41,264 nucleotides of DNA from Candidatus Zhuqueibacterota bacterium (GTDB taxonomy: Bacteria; Zhuqueibacterota; Zhuqueibacteria; Zhuqueibacterales; Geothermadaptataceae). Made by a program: the position numbers and the translations under genes. The DNA is taken from assembly GCA_015485525.1 (NCBI GenBank), contig WFTM01000484.1, positions 1 through 41,264 of the forward strand, in the 5' to 3' direction. Below, piece after piece: positions 10,250-19,688 of the stretch. Every line of letters starts with the position of its first letter. Position 1 is the stretch's first letter. Under the pieces are notes generated by a model, which made no database searches, was not told the origin of the DNA, and was given only the letters and a program-made list of their open reading frames with translations.

Positions 10250-12379
10250 ATGTGTAAAAATCGGGTAATGGCTAAAACAGGGATGCTGCACACCATGCTC
10301 AGGAAGAGTTTGCTCCTGCTTCTTTTGATCCATCCATCCATGCTGACGGCCCGTCAGGCCTCCGGCAGTCATCCGCCTTTTGAATATCTGATCACGGTAT
10401 TCAGTGATCGCGGCATGCACCTCATCCAGCCGGATTACGGCTACCTCACCCTTTCGCCTCCGGGAGCACATCTGCTGGCACAGATCGTAAAAACAGGTAC
10501 CGGCGAGCAGCCCCCCTGGCTGCTGACAGAAACCGACCTGCGTGAAAAACAGCGGGTTTTATTTTATCAGTTTGAAAAAAACAGCCACTCCGAGGGGCCG
10601 AAGCTGGCGTTCTGGTCACAGCCGTGGGATGCCAATTCCGATGGCGATGTGTATGACCCCGGCGACTGGCTTCCCGCGGCTGTCTGGCAACAACGGCATC
10701 TGCCGGAGACGGGCGGGTTGCAGTGGAATCCTGCAAACGTGCGTGCGGAAACCCTGCGTCCGGTTGTTGCAGCCTTCGATCATTCACCCGCAGGGGATCA
10801 GCTTGCCGGAGGACGGTTGCATTTTACCGGCCCGAATGGTGCTGCTTACGCACGTACCGACTCATCCGGGAAGATTACTGCGCATTTTGAGACCATGCGC
10901 AGTCTCTGGCTGGCCGCAGACCTGCCGGTCACGCCGTTTTATGATGGCAGTGCACCGCTGCTGCGCGGGCAGCAGGAGCAGAATATCCGGCCATTCCAGA
11001 AGGCGATCATCACGCTTGCGCGCTGGCTCGACAGCGACCGCGATGGCCTGGTGCAGAAACGGGAAATCCGTCCTGTCAGAGATGCACGCAGCAAAAAGCC
11101 GGTGCAGTTTTTTGGCACAGTCGCAGTTGATATCCCCGGATGTGTGCGCTGCCATGCTTCTGAGCAGGCGAATGGAGAGCAGTATGGTCTGTGGAAAGCC
11201 GAGTTTACGTTCTGGAGTAAGTCCATCCCCGGGACCTCGGCTTATATGGCTAACCAGCGCGCTGCTGCTGTTTCGATTCTGGAGATTCATGACAGAAAGC
11301 ATGGAACGGATTTTCTCGCCCGATACGACGCTGCCGACCGATCCGGGGTTCTGCACACGCGCCTGGGCCGCTCTTCAGTTCTGTGTGCCGATTGTCATGG
11401 CAAGACAGCAGAACCGGTTGCTGTTTCTCTGCATAAAAGCCACCTGGGAGCGCTGCCGCGCGGGGATGTGTTTGGCCGGCCTGTGGATTGCCAAAGTTGC
11501 CACGCAGGCCATAAGCAGTCCGGCAGCCTGCTCGAGTATGCCCTGGACCAGGCCGGGCTATTCCGTGGCGGTGATATCCGTGAATACCGCGGCGGGCGTT
11601 TTCTCGGCCGGGATGTCCATGCCAATCCTGCGGCGCAGCGGGTGCTGAAAACGCGCTCTCATCTCACAGCGGCGGGCGAATGGCTGAAAGCGAACGTCAT
11701 GCTGGATGGCCGGGGTCTGTATTGCAGCAACTGCCACAATATGGCATCACAGCTTCTGGCGGTGAGTGATTCCCTGGAAGATGTACTCGAACTTCGCGGC
11801 CGGACACTGCGCGACAGGCCATTGCCGGAGCTCCTGGCCGGGTTGCGAAAGGCAGGTGGAGCAGAGTTCGATTCCTGGCAGGCACAGCAGTTTTTCGACC
11901 CTCTTGTCAGCGATACCGCTGCTGTGGCGCTGCCCTGGCTGAACAAAACCGGGTTGCTGAAAAGCCTGCCGCGCTGTGCAGACTGTCACCAGCCGCCGTT
12001 TGTGGAAAGCCTGGCTGGTATTTATCCTGAAGGTGGGAAAAAGGGCATGCTGGAGCGTATGAGTTTCAGCGCCGGGCATGCAGGCCTGGCCTGCAGTAGT
12101 TGTCACCAGAGTGCGCACGGGCAATACCCGGTGGCTGCAAGTGGCGTGGATCCTGTGACCCTCGAACAGGCACGCTCACTCAATCCGGATGGCTCACCCG
12201 GGCCGGTAACCTGCGCCGCGTGCCACGTAGTGGATTCCGAAGGTGTCCCCCTGAGCCTGCCGCCCGCTGTTCTGGCCGCTTTCCCGGCGCAGAGCTATCC
12301 GACGCGTTATGAAAAAGCTGTGGCATGGGCGCATACCCGGCGCAGTGCAGAGGAAAAGGGGAAAGGATCGCCCAGATGA
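10250..12379 (+). CDS. secreted multiheme c-type cytochrome (7 CXXCH)
   Basis: Signal peptide (start 10250 or 10268); CVRCH, CADCH, CQSCH, CSNCH, CADCH, CSSCH, CAACH motifs. Confidence 0.9.
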   Translation: MCKNRVMAKTGMLHTMLRKSLLLLLLIHPSMLTARQASGSHPPFEYLITVFSDRGMHLIQPDYGYLTLSPPGAHLLAQIVKTGTGEQPPWLLTETDLREKQRVLFYQFEKNSHSEGPKLAFWSQPWDANSDGDVYDPGDWLPAAVWQQRHLPETGGLQWNPANVRAETLRPVVAAFDHSPAGDQLAGGRLHFTGPNGAAYARTDSSGKITAHFETMRSLWLAADLPVTPFYDGSAPLLRGQQEQNIRPFQKAIITLARWLDSDRDGLVQKREIRPVRDARSKKPVQFFGTVAVDIPGCVRCHASEQANGEQYGLWKAEFTFWSKSIPGTSAYMANQRAAAVSILEIHDRKHGTDFLARYDAADRSGVLHTRLGRSSVLCADCHGKTAEPVAVSLHKSHLGALPRGDVFGRPVDCQSCHAGHKQSGSLLEYALDQAGLFRGGDIREYRGGRFLGRDVHANPAAQRVLKTRSHLTAAGEWLKANVMLDGRGLYCSNCHNMASQLLAVSDSLEDVLELRGRTLRDRPLPELLAGLRKAGGAEFDSWQAQQFFDPLVSDTAAVALPWLNKTGLLKSLPRCADCHQPPFVESLAGIYPEGGKKGMLERMSFSAGHAGLACSSCHQSAHGQYPVAASGVDPVTLEQARSLNPDGSPGPVTCAACHVVDSEGVPLSLPPAVLAAFPAQSYPTRYEKAVAWAHTRRSAEEKGKGSPR

Positions 12380-12388
12380 GCAGGTCTC

Positions 12389-13429
12389 CTATTCGTTGTA
12401 AATTTTCACCACGATTTTGCCATCCTCGCCGACATAGCCGCGATACATCCCCTCGGTGTTGAACGGCATGGCGATATTTCCCCACTTGTCCACAGCGATG
12501 ACGCCGCCGCTTCCCCCGAACTCTTTCAATTTGTGCATGACGACATCATCGGCTGCCGCCTGCAGGGATTTGCCGGCATAGGCCATTTGCGCCGCGATGT
12601 CGTGCGCAACGACCGAGCGGATAAAATACTCTCCATGTCCGGTCGCAGAAACTGCGCAGGTGGCGTTGTCAGCGTATGTGCCCGCGCCGATGATCGGCGA
12701 GTCGCCGATGCGGCCGAATTTTTTATTGGTCATGCCACCCGTCGAGGTGCCTGCAGCGAGATTGCCCTGCTTGTCCAGCGCCGCAGCGCCCACAGTCCCG
12801 AATTTGAAATCATGAGGGATGAGTTCATCGTTGGGAATCCGAGCCTGGTTTTTCTCTTTTTCCAAAGCAGTCTGCAGTTGCTGCCAGCGCCGCTCAGTGT
12901 AAAAATAGTCCGGATCGACAAATTCGACGCCGTTGGCGCGGGCAAAGGCCTCGGCACCCTGGCCGGCCATCATGACATGCACGGATTTTTCCATCACCAG
13001 TCGGGCGAGGGAGATCGGGTTTTTGATATGCCGGACACCAGCCACAGCACCGGAATTTCGTGTAGCCCCGTCCATGATGGAAGCGTCGAGCTCATTGGTG
13101 CCGTCGTGCGTGAACACAGCACCTTTGCCGGCATTGAACAGCGGAGAGTCTTCCATGATGGTGATCGCGGCTGTGACGGCATCCAGGCTGCTGCCGCCTT
13201 TGGCAAGGATGTCGTAGCCGGCCTGCAGCGCTTCGGTGAGTTTCGCCCGGTAGGCCTGTTCCTGCTCGGCGCTCATATTTTTTTTCAGAATCGTGCCGGC
13301 CCCGCCGTGGATGACGAGAGCGAACTGTTGTTTCCTGGGCTCTCCAGACTGGCACGAAAGCAGCAGAACCAGCCCGCCAGCGAACAGCAGCCAGGACAAA
13401 GAGCGTAGAAAGAAATCGGTTGTCTGCAT
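12389..13429 (-). CDS. isoaspartyl peptidase / L-asparaginase (Ntn-hydrolase), lipoprotein
   Basis: LLLSCQSGE lipobox; LVIHGGAGTI; cleavage/nucleophile site FGTVGAAALDKQGNLAAGTSTGGMTNK. Confidence 0.93.
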   Translation of the reverse strand: MQTTDFFLRSLSWLLFAGGLVLLLSCQSGEPRKQQFALVIHGGAGTILKKNMSAEQEQAYRAKLTEALQAGYDILAKGGSSLDAVTAAITIMEDSPLFNAGKGAVFTHDGTNELDASIMDGATRNSGAVAGVRHIKNPISLARLVMEKSVHVMMAGQGAEAFARANGVEFVDPDYFYTERRWQQLQTALEKEKNQARIPNDELIPHDFKFGTVGAAALDKQGNLAAGTSTGGMTNKKFGRIGDSPIIGAGTYADNATCAVSATGHGEYFIRSVVAHDIAAQMAYAGKSLQAAADDVVMHKLKEFGGSGGVIAVDKWGNIAMPFNTEGMYRGYVGEDGKIVVKIYNE

Positions 13430-13476
13430 TGTGTGATCCTTTTTTTAACCTGAAAATTTACCTGCTATCTGGATAG

Positions 13477-13567
13477 CATCTCGTCACACCGCTCCAGCGG
13501 TGTGACACACCTTGCGACGCTCCCGCGTCGCTACCACCCAACCCGATCAACCGGCACGATCCTGTCA
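13477..13567. repeat. dispersed double-palindrome repeat, copy 1
   Basis: CATCTCGTCACACCGCTCCAGCGGTGTGAC...GCGACGCTCCCGCGTCGCTACCACCCAACCCGATCAACCG; near-identical to 15262..15350. Confidence 0.9.
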
Positions 13568-15181
13568 TGGTGTGCCAACGCCTGCGTACGCGATACCGGT
13601 CAGAGTGGCCATGTCGCGGTTGAAGGTCGTGATGTCGTCCGCATTGAACTGGTTGAGATGGTCGTGCCCGCATGCACGCGCCATCACCTGCATCAGCTCG
13701 ACGCTGGCGGTGAAGAAATTCTCCAGTCTGCGCGCAGAAAGTTCGATGTCCAGCCTGCGGCGCAGCTCTTTCTTTTGTGTCGCAATGCCCACAGGACAGT
13801 TATCAGTATGGCAGGCGCGCATGGCCTGACAGCCGATAGCCTGCATGGCTGAATTGGAAAGAGCGATGGCATTTGCACCGAGAGCGAGTGCTTTGATGAA
13901 ATCCGGCGCTGTGCGCAGGCCCCCGGTGATGATCAAAGTGATATCTTTTCTCCCTAATTTGTCGAGATGGCGCCGGGCCCGGGCAAGTGCCGGAATGGTG
14001 GGCACGGAAATATGGTCGCGGAAAAGAAGTGGTGCTGCGCCGGTGCCGCCGCCACGGCCGTCGAGAATGATGTAGTCAACACCGATACGGAGTGCCGCTT
14101 CGATGTCAGCCTCGATATGATTCGCCGAAAGCTTGAAGCCGACAGGGATGCCGCCGGTGCGTTCCCGGACTTTTTGTGCGAATTCCCGGAAATCATCTTC
14201 ACAGGTCATGTCCGGGAAGCGCGGTGGGGAGATAGCGGGCTCGCCTTCTGGTATGCCACGCACCGTGCTGATTTTGCCTTTGTTTTTATGCCCCGGCAGG
14301 TGTCCGCCTGTTCCGGTTTTGGCTCCCTGGCCACCCTTGAAATGGAATGCCTGAACCTTGTCCAGCAGCTCGAAGGTAAAACCGAATTTTGCTGAAGCCA
14401 GCTCATAAAAATAGCGGCTGTTCTCCTGCTGTTCCTCGGGCAACATTCCGCCCTCACCCGAGCAGATACCGGTGCCGGCCTTTTCCGCGCCGCGGGCCAG
14501 GGCAATCTTGGCTTCCTCGGAAAGAGCACCGAAACTCATATCCGAAACCAGCAGAGGAATGTTCAGGGTGAGTGGCTTTTCAGCATTCGGCCCGATCACA
14601 ACCTCCGTGCCGACGGCGACGTCTTCGAGATGGGGCAGGCGGGCGAGCTGCGCGGGAAGTATCTGGATATCGTCCCATCGGGGCAGCTGGTCATAGCTCA
14701 CGCCCATGGATGCAATTGGCCCGTGATGTCCGGTCTTGCGCAGACCATCGCGGGCGAGCTGCTGTATTTCCGCTGCTTTGGGCTCCTCGGGTGTCGGCTG
14801 GGTTGCCAGGTAAGGGCCCAGATAATCGTTGCGCGGAATCACTTCCGGGTGTTCCTGCTCCCAGTGCCGGATTTCGTGCTCATCGACCCAGACCTTTCCA
14901 TCTTCGACCAGGGCTGTGAATTTGTGCAAAACTTCGTGGTTGTCGTATTCACTGATGCCGGTGTCGTACCGATAGTCCCAGAAATGCACACCGCAGATCA
15001 GGTTGTCGCCTTCGACGTAGCCGTCGGCGAGCAGTGCGCCACGGTGCAGGCACCGGCCGTAGAGGACCGAAACTTCTTCTCCGTAACGAATGACGACCAG
15101 GTCGGTGTTGCTCACCAGTGCATGTGCCGGCTTGCGGTCCTGCAGGGCGTTCCAGTCAGCTATGGCGATTTTCTTTTTCAC
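13565..15181 (-). CDS. Rieske [2Fe-2S] domain fused to glutamate synthase FMN-binding domain
   Basis: N-terminal CLHRGALLADGYVEGDNLICGVHFWDY (CxH-N16-CxxH); then VSDMSFGALSEEAKIALARGAEKAGTGICSGEGGM, GGQGAKTGTGGHLPG, ILDGRGGGTGAAP, the GltB central/FMN domain. Confidence 0.9.
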   Translation of the reverse strand: MKKKIAIADWNALQDRKPAHALVSNTDLVVIRYGEEVSVLYGRCLHRGALLADGYVEGDNLICGVHFWDYRYDTGISEYDNHEVLHKFTALVEDGKVWVDEHEIRHWEQEHPEVIPRNDYLGPYLATQPTPEEPKAAEIQQLARDGLRKTGHHGPIASMGVSYDQLPRWDDIQILPAQLARLPHLEDVAVGTEVVIGPNAEKPLTLNIPLLVSDMSFGALSEEAKIALARGAEKAGTGICSGEGGMLPEEQQENSRYFYELASAKFGFTFELLDKVQAFHFKGGQGAKTGTGGHLPGHKNKGKISTVRGIPEGEPAISPPRFPDMTCEDDFREFAQKVRERTGGIPVGFKLSANHIEADIEAALRIGVDYIILDGRGGGTGAAPLLFRDHISVPTIPALARARRHLDKLGRKDITLIITGGLRTAPDFIKALALGANAIALSNSAMQAIGCQAMRACHTDNCPVGIATQKKELRRRLDIELSARRLENFFTASVELMQVMARACGHDHLNQFNADDITTFNRDMATLTGIAYAGVGTP

Positions 15182-15261
15182 AGTTCGGCCTCCTTGGTTG
15201 TCCCGCCTTATTCTATGAAATTTCCCTCAGCGCGCTGCCGCAAATAAATCTCATCCCATTT

Positions 15262-15350
15262 CATCTCGTCACACCGCTCCAGCGGTGTGACGTCCCCCGC
15301 GACGCTCCCGCGTCGCTGCCACCTAACCCGGTCAACCGATACTATCCTGA
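15262..15350. repeat. dispersed double-palindrome repeat, copy 2
   Basis: CATCTCGTCACACCGCTCCAGCGGTGTGAC GTCCCCC GCGACGCTCCCGCGTCGCTGCCACCTAACCCGGTCAACCG. Confidence 0.9.
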
Positions 15351-15374
15351 GTTAAGTGGAAAACCTGAGAACAG

Positions 15375-15428
15375 GCACGATAAATCGTGCGCTACGAACG
15401 TTTTCCTCTCGTCACACCGTTCCAGCGG
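15375..15428. repeat. GCACGATAAATCGTGC hairpin plus truncated copy of the double-palindrome repeat
   Basis: GCACGATAAATCGTGCGCTACGAACG followed by CTCGTCACACCGTTCCAGCGG. Confidence 0.7.
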
Positions 15429-15534
15429 AGAAATCGGACTGGTGGTTCTGGCGAAGGCTAAATTTTTGTGCCTGAAAATCGCCAGCTTTATCCGCTTTAC
15501 CCGGTAAGATGAGGGCTCCCGGTATCGTGCCGGG

Positions 15535-16479
15535 TTATCGCTGTGGTACCGGATCCCCGGCTATATGTGCGTCGAGTTTTGCGATAGCCCGTGTGATGAA
15601 ATGCACTGCATCGATGAAAAAAACGCGGTCGGTTTTGCTGAAATCATCACTCGGTTTGTGGTAATCTTCGTGATCTTCAACACCAAAATAGATGAAGGGA
15701 ATGCCATGCTGATGAAAGACGCCGTGGTCCGAGGCCAGGGTCCAGTCATGCTGGGCGCCATGTTCTGGCGTATCGTGGCCGAAAAGGAGGCGCAGGGAGT
15801 CCGGCCGTGCGACACTGGTCAGAAGCGGTTTCAGCCAGGGGTAGTGCGCCGTGCCAGCGGCGTACAGTTCCTTTTTGCTGCTGCGGCTGATCATATCCAG
15901 GTTGATGTTCAGCCGGATCTGCTCCAGCGGTACCGGGGGGTGCTTCAGCAGGGCGGTTGCTCCGAGCAGGCCTTTTTCCTCTGCATCCAGAGCGGCGAAA
16001 ATGAGGGTAGTGGCTGGTGCATGCCGGTGAAACCAGTGCGCCGCTGCCAGCAGTCCGGCAACACCGGAAGCGTTGTCGTCCGCGCCGTTGTAGATCTGTC
16101 CGTCACGTACGCCGACGTGATCATAGTGTGCTGTGATGACGATGGCGCGGTCAGGATATTTCGTGCCGCGAATCAGGCCGATGAGATTGGCACCGTGAAC
16201 GGTAGCCTCGTCTGTATCCACGGTAAATGCGTGGCGATAGCCGGAATCTACAGGGGCCAGTCCGGCAGCGCGGAATTCCTGTTCGATATATTCCATCGCC
16301 ATGCGGTTGCCCGGGGTGCCGGTTTCCCGTCCCTGCAGAGAGTCAGCAGCGAGGACGCGGATGTGTTCGAGGCTGGCGCGGGCAAAATCTTCGCTTTGCT
16401 GCTGAGACTGGGCGCAGGATACAGCGAGTGCGAGTTGAGAAATAAGCAGAAAAGCGCGGAGCAGGGCAGTAGTGGTCAT
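15535..16479 (-). CDS. M28 family zinc aminopeptidase, secreted
   Basis: Signal peptide; LAADSLQGRETGTPGN, ITAHYDHVGV, NGADDNASGVAGLL, ALDAEEKGLLGA, DYHKPSDDF. Confidence 0.92.
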   Translation of the reverse strand: MTTTALLRAFLLISQLALAVSCAQSQQQSEDFARASLEHIRVLAADSLQGRETGTPGNRMAMEYIEQEFRAAGLAPVDSGYRHAFTVDTDEATVHGANLIGLIRGTKYPDRAIVITAHYDHVGVRDGQIYNGADDNASGVAGLLAAAHWFHRHAPATTLIFAALDAEEKGLLGATALLKHPPVPLEQIRLNINLDMISRSSKKELYAAGTAHYPWLKPLLTSVARPDSLRLLFGHDTPEHGAQHDWTLASDHGVFHQHGIPFIYFGVEDHEDYHKPSDDFSKTDRVFFIDAVHFITRAIAKLDAHIAGDPVPQR

Positions 16480-17981
16480 TGTCTGTACAACTCCTCTCCG
16501 GCTTTTTCAAACGGGTCGCCGGCAGTCCAGAACAGTGTCCCGGGGATGGAAGCGATCAGGCGTGCGCTTTCGGCATAGGCACGGGCGTAACGCAGCAGAT
16601 AATCGAAGTCGAAGTCATCTGTCACTTCGTCCGAGGGTTTGTGATAGTATTTCATGATTTCCGCGTCAAAAGCTTTGATCCCGGGGCTGAACGTAACGGC
16701 CGGGATACCCATGCGGGCAAAGTTGACGTTGTCCGAACGGTTGAACAGGCTTTTGTCCGGAGTCGGATCGTCACCGACGGCAAGGCCGGCACTGCGGCAG
16801 CCGTTGATGATGGCGGAATCAGCAGTTGTTCTTCCCAGGCCGATGAGTGAAATTTCGCTGGTGTCAGTGTATCCTGCGCCGTCGTTGTTGAGGACATAGC
16901 GCAGATTGTGCAAGGCGACAGGTGGCTGCCCGACGAAGTAGCGGCTGCCGAGCAGGCCTTTTTCTTCTGCTGTAAAAGCGATGAAGAGAACCGGCCGCGG
17001 CGGCGGATCGGCTGCGAGGGCTTTTGCTGCCGCGAGCAGTGCGACGGTACCGATGCCATTATCACGTGCGCCGTTAAAAATGGTGTCTGCGCTCGCATCG
17101 CCGTGGCTGCTCTTGACGCCGACGTGGTCGTAATGGGCAGAGAGAACGATAAATTCATCTGCTCGCCGGGCATCGCTGCCGGGGAGGTAGCCGATGACGT
17201 TGTTCGAGCTGACAGCGCGCAGATTTTGCCCGCTGGTAGAGATGGCCATTTTCGCCTCATCGAGGCTTTCGAGTCGTTTTTTCAGTTTGCCTTCGCTGTT
17301 GTCGAGCAGCAGATGGATCATGTCGCTGGATTGCCCGCTGTCATCCTGCCGCAGGCGCAGCCGTTCGCCGGCCATCCAGCGATAGAGGTTTCGCCACGGG
17401 AAGCGGCCTTCGTAGAGTTCAACCAGTGCCGCGGCGCCGTGCGCGCGGGCGAAACTGCGCTTCATCCTGCCTGCCATCATACCGGAATAGGCGTTCTGTT
17501 TTGCCGGTGTGCCATAGGCCACCACGACGATTTTACCGCGGACATCGAGACCGGCATAGTCATCAATCCCGGCTGTGGTATCGACCCAGCCGTGCCCGGC
17601 GAAGACAAATTCAGACACGATCTCCCCGGCTGTTCCGTTGCGCAGGATGACCTCGCGTGAAAAGAGCAGCGTATCATCCGCCACGACGACCCTGCCCTCT
17701 TTGTCCGGCGTGACCCGTTCAAGGGGGACAGGCTGAAACCATGTATCCAGGCCGGGTGCTTTCTGCAGGCCGTAACGTTCGAAGTGGCGGGCGATGTAGG
17801 CAGCGGCTGAGTCGTTTCCGGCTGTTCCTGTGTCCCGGCCCATGAGTTCATCTGAAGCGAGATAGCGGAGATGGGCTTCGAGCTCGGAGGAGCTGAAAGG
17901 CACATCATCGCGCCCTGCAGCCAGCAGCAGTACAGCCAGCAGGAGTGCGATGAAAAATCTGATGCGATACGTGGTATTCAT
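16476..17981 (-). CDS. M28 family zinc aminopeptidase, secreted (paralogue)
   Basis: LASDELMGRDTGTAGN, LSAHYDHVGV, NGARDNGIGTVALL, AFTAEEKGLLGSR, YYHKPSDEV; 4-bp ATGA overlap with the downstream gene. Confidence 0.92.
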   Translation of the reverse strand: MNTTYRIRFFIALLLAVLLLAAGRDDVPFSSSELEAHLRYLASDELMGRDTGTAGNDSAAAYIARHFERYGLQKAPGLDTWFQPVPLERVTPDKEGRVVVADDTLLFSREVILRNGTAGEIVSEFVFAGHGWVDTTAGIDDYAGLDVRGKIVVVAYGTPAKQNAYSGMMAGRMKRSFARAHGAAALVELYEGRFPWRNLYRWMAGERLRLRQDDSGQSSDMIHLLLDNSEGKLKKRLESLDEAKMAISTSGQNLRAVSSNNVIGYLPGSDARRADEFIVLSAHYDHVGVKSSHGDASADTIFNGARDNGIGTVALLAAAKALAADPPPRPVLFIAFTAEEKGLLGSRYFVGQPPVALHNLRYVLNNDGAGYTDTSEISLIGLGRTTADSAIINGCRSAGLAVGDDPTPDKSLFNRSDNVNFARMGIPAVTFSPGIKAFDAEIMKYYHKPSDEVTDDFDFDYLLRYARAYAESARLIASIPGTLFWTAGDPFEKAGEELYRQ

Positions 17982-18230
17982 CGTGAACCTTTAGTGGGGA
18001 TTCATAAGTTTTGTGTGAATGGCGCGATGAGGCGTGTACCCGGGTGGCCATGCTGTTAGAAGATGAGCTTCATCACTCTTCCGCACATCGTGTGGGTCGA
18101 TTATCAGCACTGTAACCGCCCGGCTTCACACCACCGCAGCGGTAGTGAAAGACAGGATGATTCGTGAAAACAGCGGATTGCACCGTGCAGAAGGCGTTAT
18201 TCTCCTGCACGGTGGCACCAGATTTACTTT

Positions 18231-19688
18231 TTAAGCGTTTTTAGCAAGATATTCCTTGGTGATCCGGCCGACCTCCCGGGCCAGGAAGAGCAGGGCGATC
18301 AGGTTCGGGAAGGCCATCATGGCGTTGCCGATGTCGCCGATTTTTACCACCGTGCTGATCCCCTCTGCAGTGGGGAGAGAACCGAGAAACATCAGAGCGA
18401 TAAAGGTGATCCGGTATGCTGTTTTGATGCGCACGCCGGCAAGGTACTCAACGCATTTTTCGCCGTAGTAACACCAGCCCAGCAGCGTGGAAATTCCGAA
18501 CAGAAAGGAGCCAACCACGACGATGGCACTGCCGAATGGAATCACCGTGTTAAAAGCATACATGGTCATGTCGATGCTCTGCAGGGCCTGATCCTGCGGA
18601 AGATAGAGCGGGCCTTGCTGGTAGGCGCCGGTAACGGTAATGACGATCGCGGTCAGGGAGCACACAACGATGGTGTCGATAAACGTTCCCATCATGGCGA
18701 TCTGTCCCTGGGTCACAGGGTTTTTCGTTTTGGCAGCACCATGGGCGATCGGGGCGCTTCCGAGTCCGGATTCATTGCTGAGAATACCGCGGGCCACGCC
18801 AAAACGGATAGCCTGCTGGATGCCGATGCCCACAGCGCCACCCAGCACGGCCTGCGGCGCAAAAGCAGATTCGAAGATGAGCAGAATAGCGGCCGGCACA
18901 TCGGCGATGTGCCACAGGATGACGAAGATGGCAAAGGTGAAATAGAGGATGATCATGGTTGGTACCAGGCGTTCGGCCACCTGGGCGATGCGCTTGACGC
19001 CACCGATGATCACCATGCCGACCAGGATGGCAATGACTGCGCCGACAACACCCTGGGTCAGGCCGATATGCTCGGAGCCGATCAGGCTGGCGTTTTTCAA
19101 CTGGCTGGCGACAGAGACGGCCATGGAGTTGGTCTGGAACATGTTGCCGGTGCCGATGAGTGCGGCGATGGCGCCGGAGATAGCGAAAAAGATTCCGAGA
19201 AAACGCCCGAAAGAACCGCCGATGCCGTACTCGCAGTAGTACATCGGCCCGCCGGACATGCTGCCGTCTTCGGCGACGCGGCGGTATTTGACACCGAGAA
19301 CAGCCTCAGCGTATTTCGTCGCCATGCCGAAGATGGCTGTAATCCACATCCAGAAAGCAGCTCCCGGCCCGCCCAGAGCGATGGCGCTGGCTACGCCGGC
19401 GATATTGCCGTTGCCCACGGTGGCAGAGAGAGCGGTCATGAGCGCCTGGAAGGGCGTGATGTCTCCTTTTTCCTTGTTGTCATCATGTTTGAACGCTCCC
19501 TTGAAGACCAGGCTGAGGGCTTCTCTGAACCGGCGTATTTGAATAAAACCGGTGAAATAAGTCAGGGCGATTCCGGTTCCGAGCAAAATGATAACCATCA
19601 ACGGGGTGCCGCCTAAGGCTTGCGGGCCCCAGCCCCAGATATAGTCATCAGCGATGATCGGGATCCATTCTTTGAGTACTTCCCACAT
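18231..19688 (-). CDS. alanine/glycine:cation symporter (AGCS) family protein
   Basis: Polytopic; GNGNIAGVASAIALGGPGAAFWMW, SNESGLGSAPIAHGAAKTKNPVTQG. Start chosen at ATG 19688 after a GGAGGGAC SD; the ORF extends to 19811. Confidence 0.93.
   Translation of the reverse strand: MWEVLKEWIPIIADDYIWGWGPQALGGTPLMVIILLGTGIALTYFTGFIQIRRFREALSLVFKGAFKHDDNKEKGDITPFQALMTALSATVGNGNIAGVASAIALGGPGAAFWMWITAIFGMATKYAEAVLGVKYRRVAEDGSMSGGPMYYCEYGIGGSFGRFLGIFFAISGAIAALIGTGNMFQTNSMAVSVASQLKNASLIGSEHIGLTQGVVGAVIAILVGMVIIGGVKRIAQVAERLVPTMIILYFTFAIFVILWHIADVPAAILLIFESAFAPQAVLGGAVGIGIQQAIRFGVARGILSNESGLGSAPIAHGAAKTKNPVTQGQIAMMGTFIDTIVVCSLTAIVITVTGAYQQGPLYLPQDQALQSIDMTMYAFNTVIPFGSAIVVVGSFLFGISTLLGWCYYGEKCVEYLAGVRIKTAYRITFIALMFLGSLPTAEGISTVVKIGDIGNAMMAFPNLIALLFLAREVGRITKEYLAKNA

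Noticed and set aside
10542-11648. 368-aa plus-strand ORF inside the cytochrome gene
   Set aside because: Alternate frame of the CXXCH-containing gene; Arg/Cys/Ser-rich, no motif.
13477-15350. Possible CRISPR from repeated palindromes
   Set aside because: Only two full copies separated by a complete gene, no regularly spaced array, no cas genes.
15565-16578. 337-aa plus-strand ORF
   Set aside because: Lies antisense to a clear M28 peptidase gene; shadow ORF of a GC-rich coding frame.
18181-18214. CACCGTGCAG...CTGCACGGTG hairpin after the symporter gene as an intrinsic terminator
   Set aside because: Good 10-bp stem but no U-tract on the minus strand; not confident enough to call.
18615-19616. 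333-aa plus-strand ORF rich in Asp/Gly/His
   Set aside because: Antisense to the AGCS symporter; composition is what the complementary frame of a membrane protein gives.
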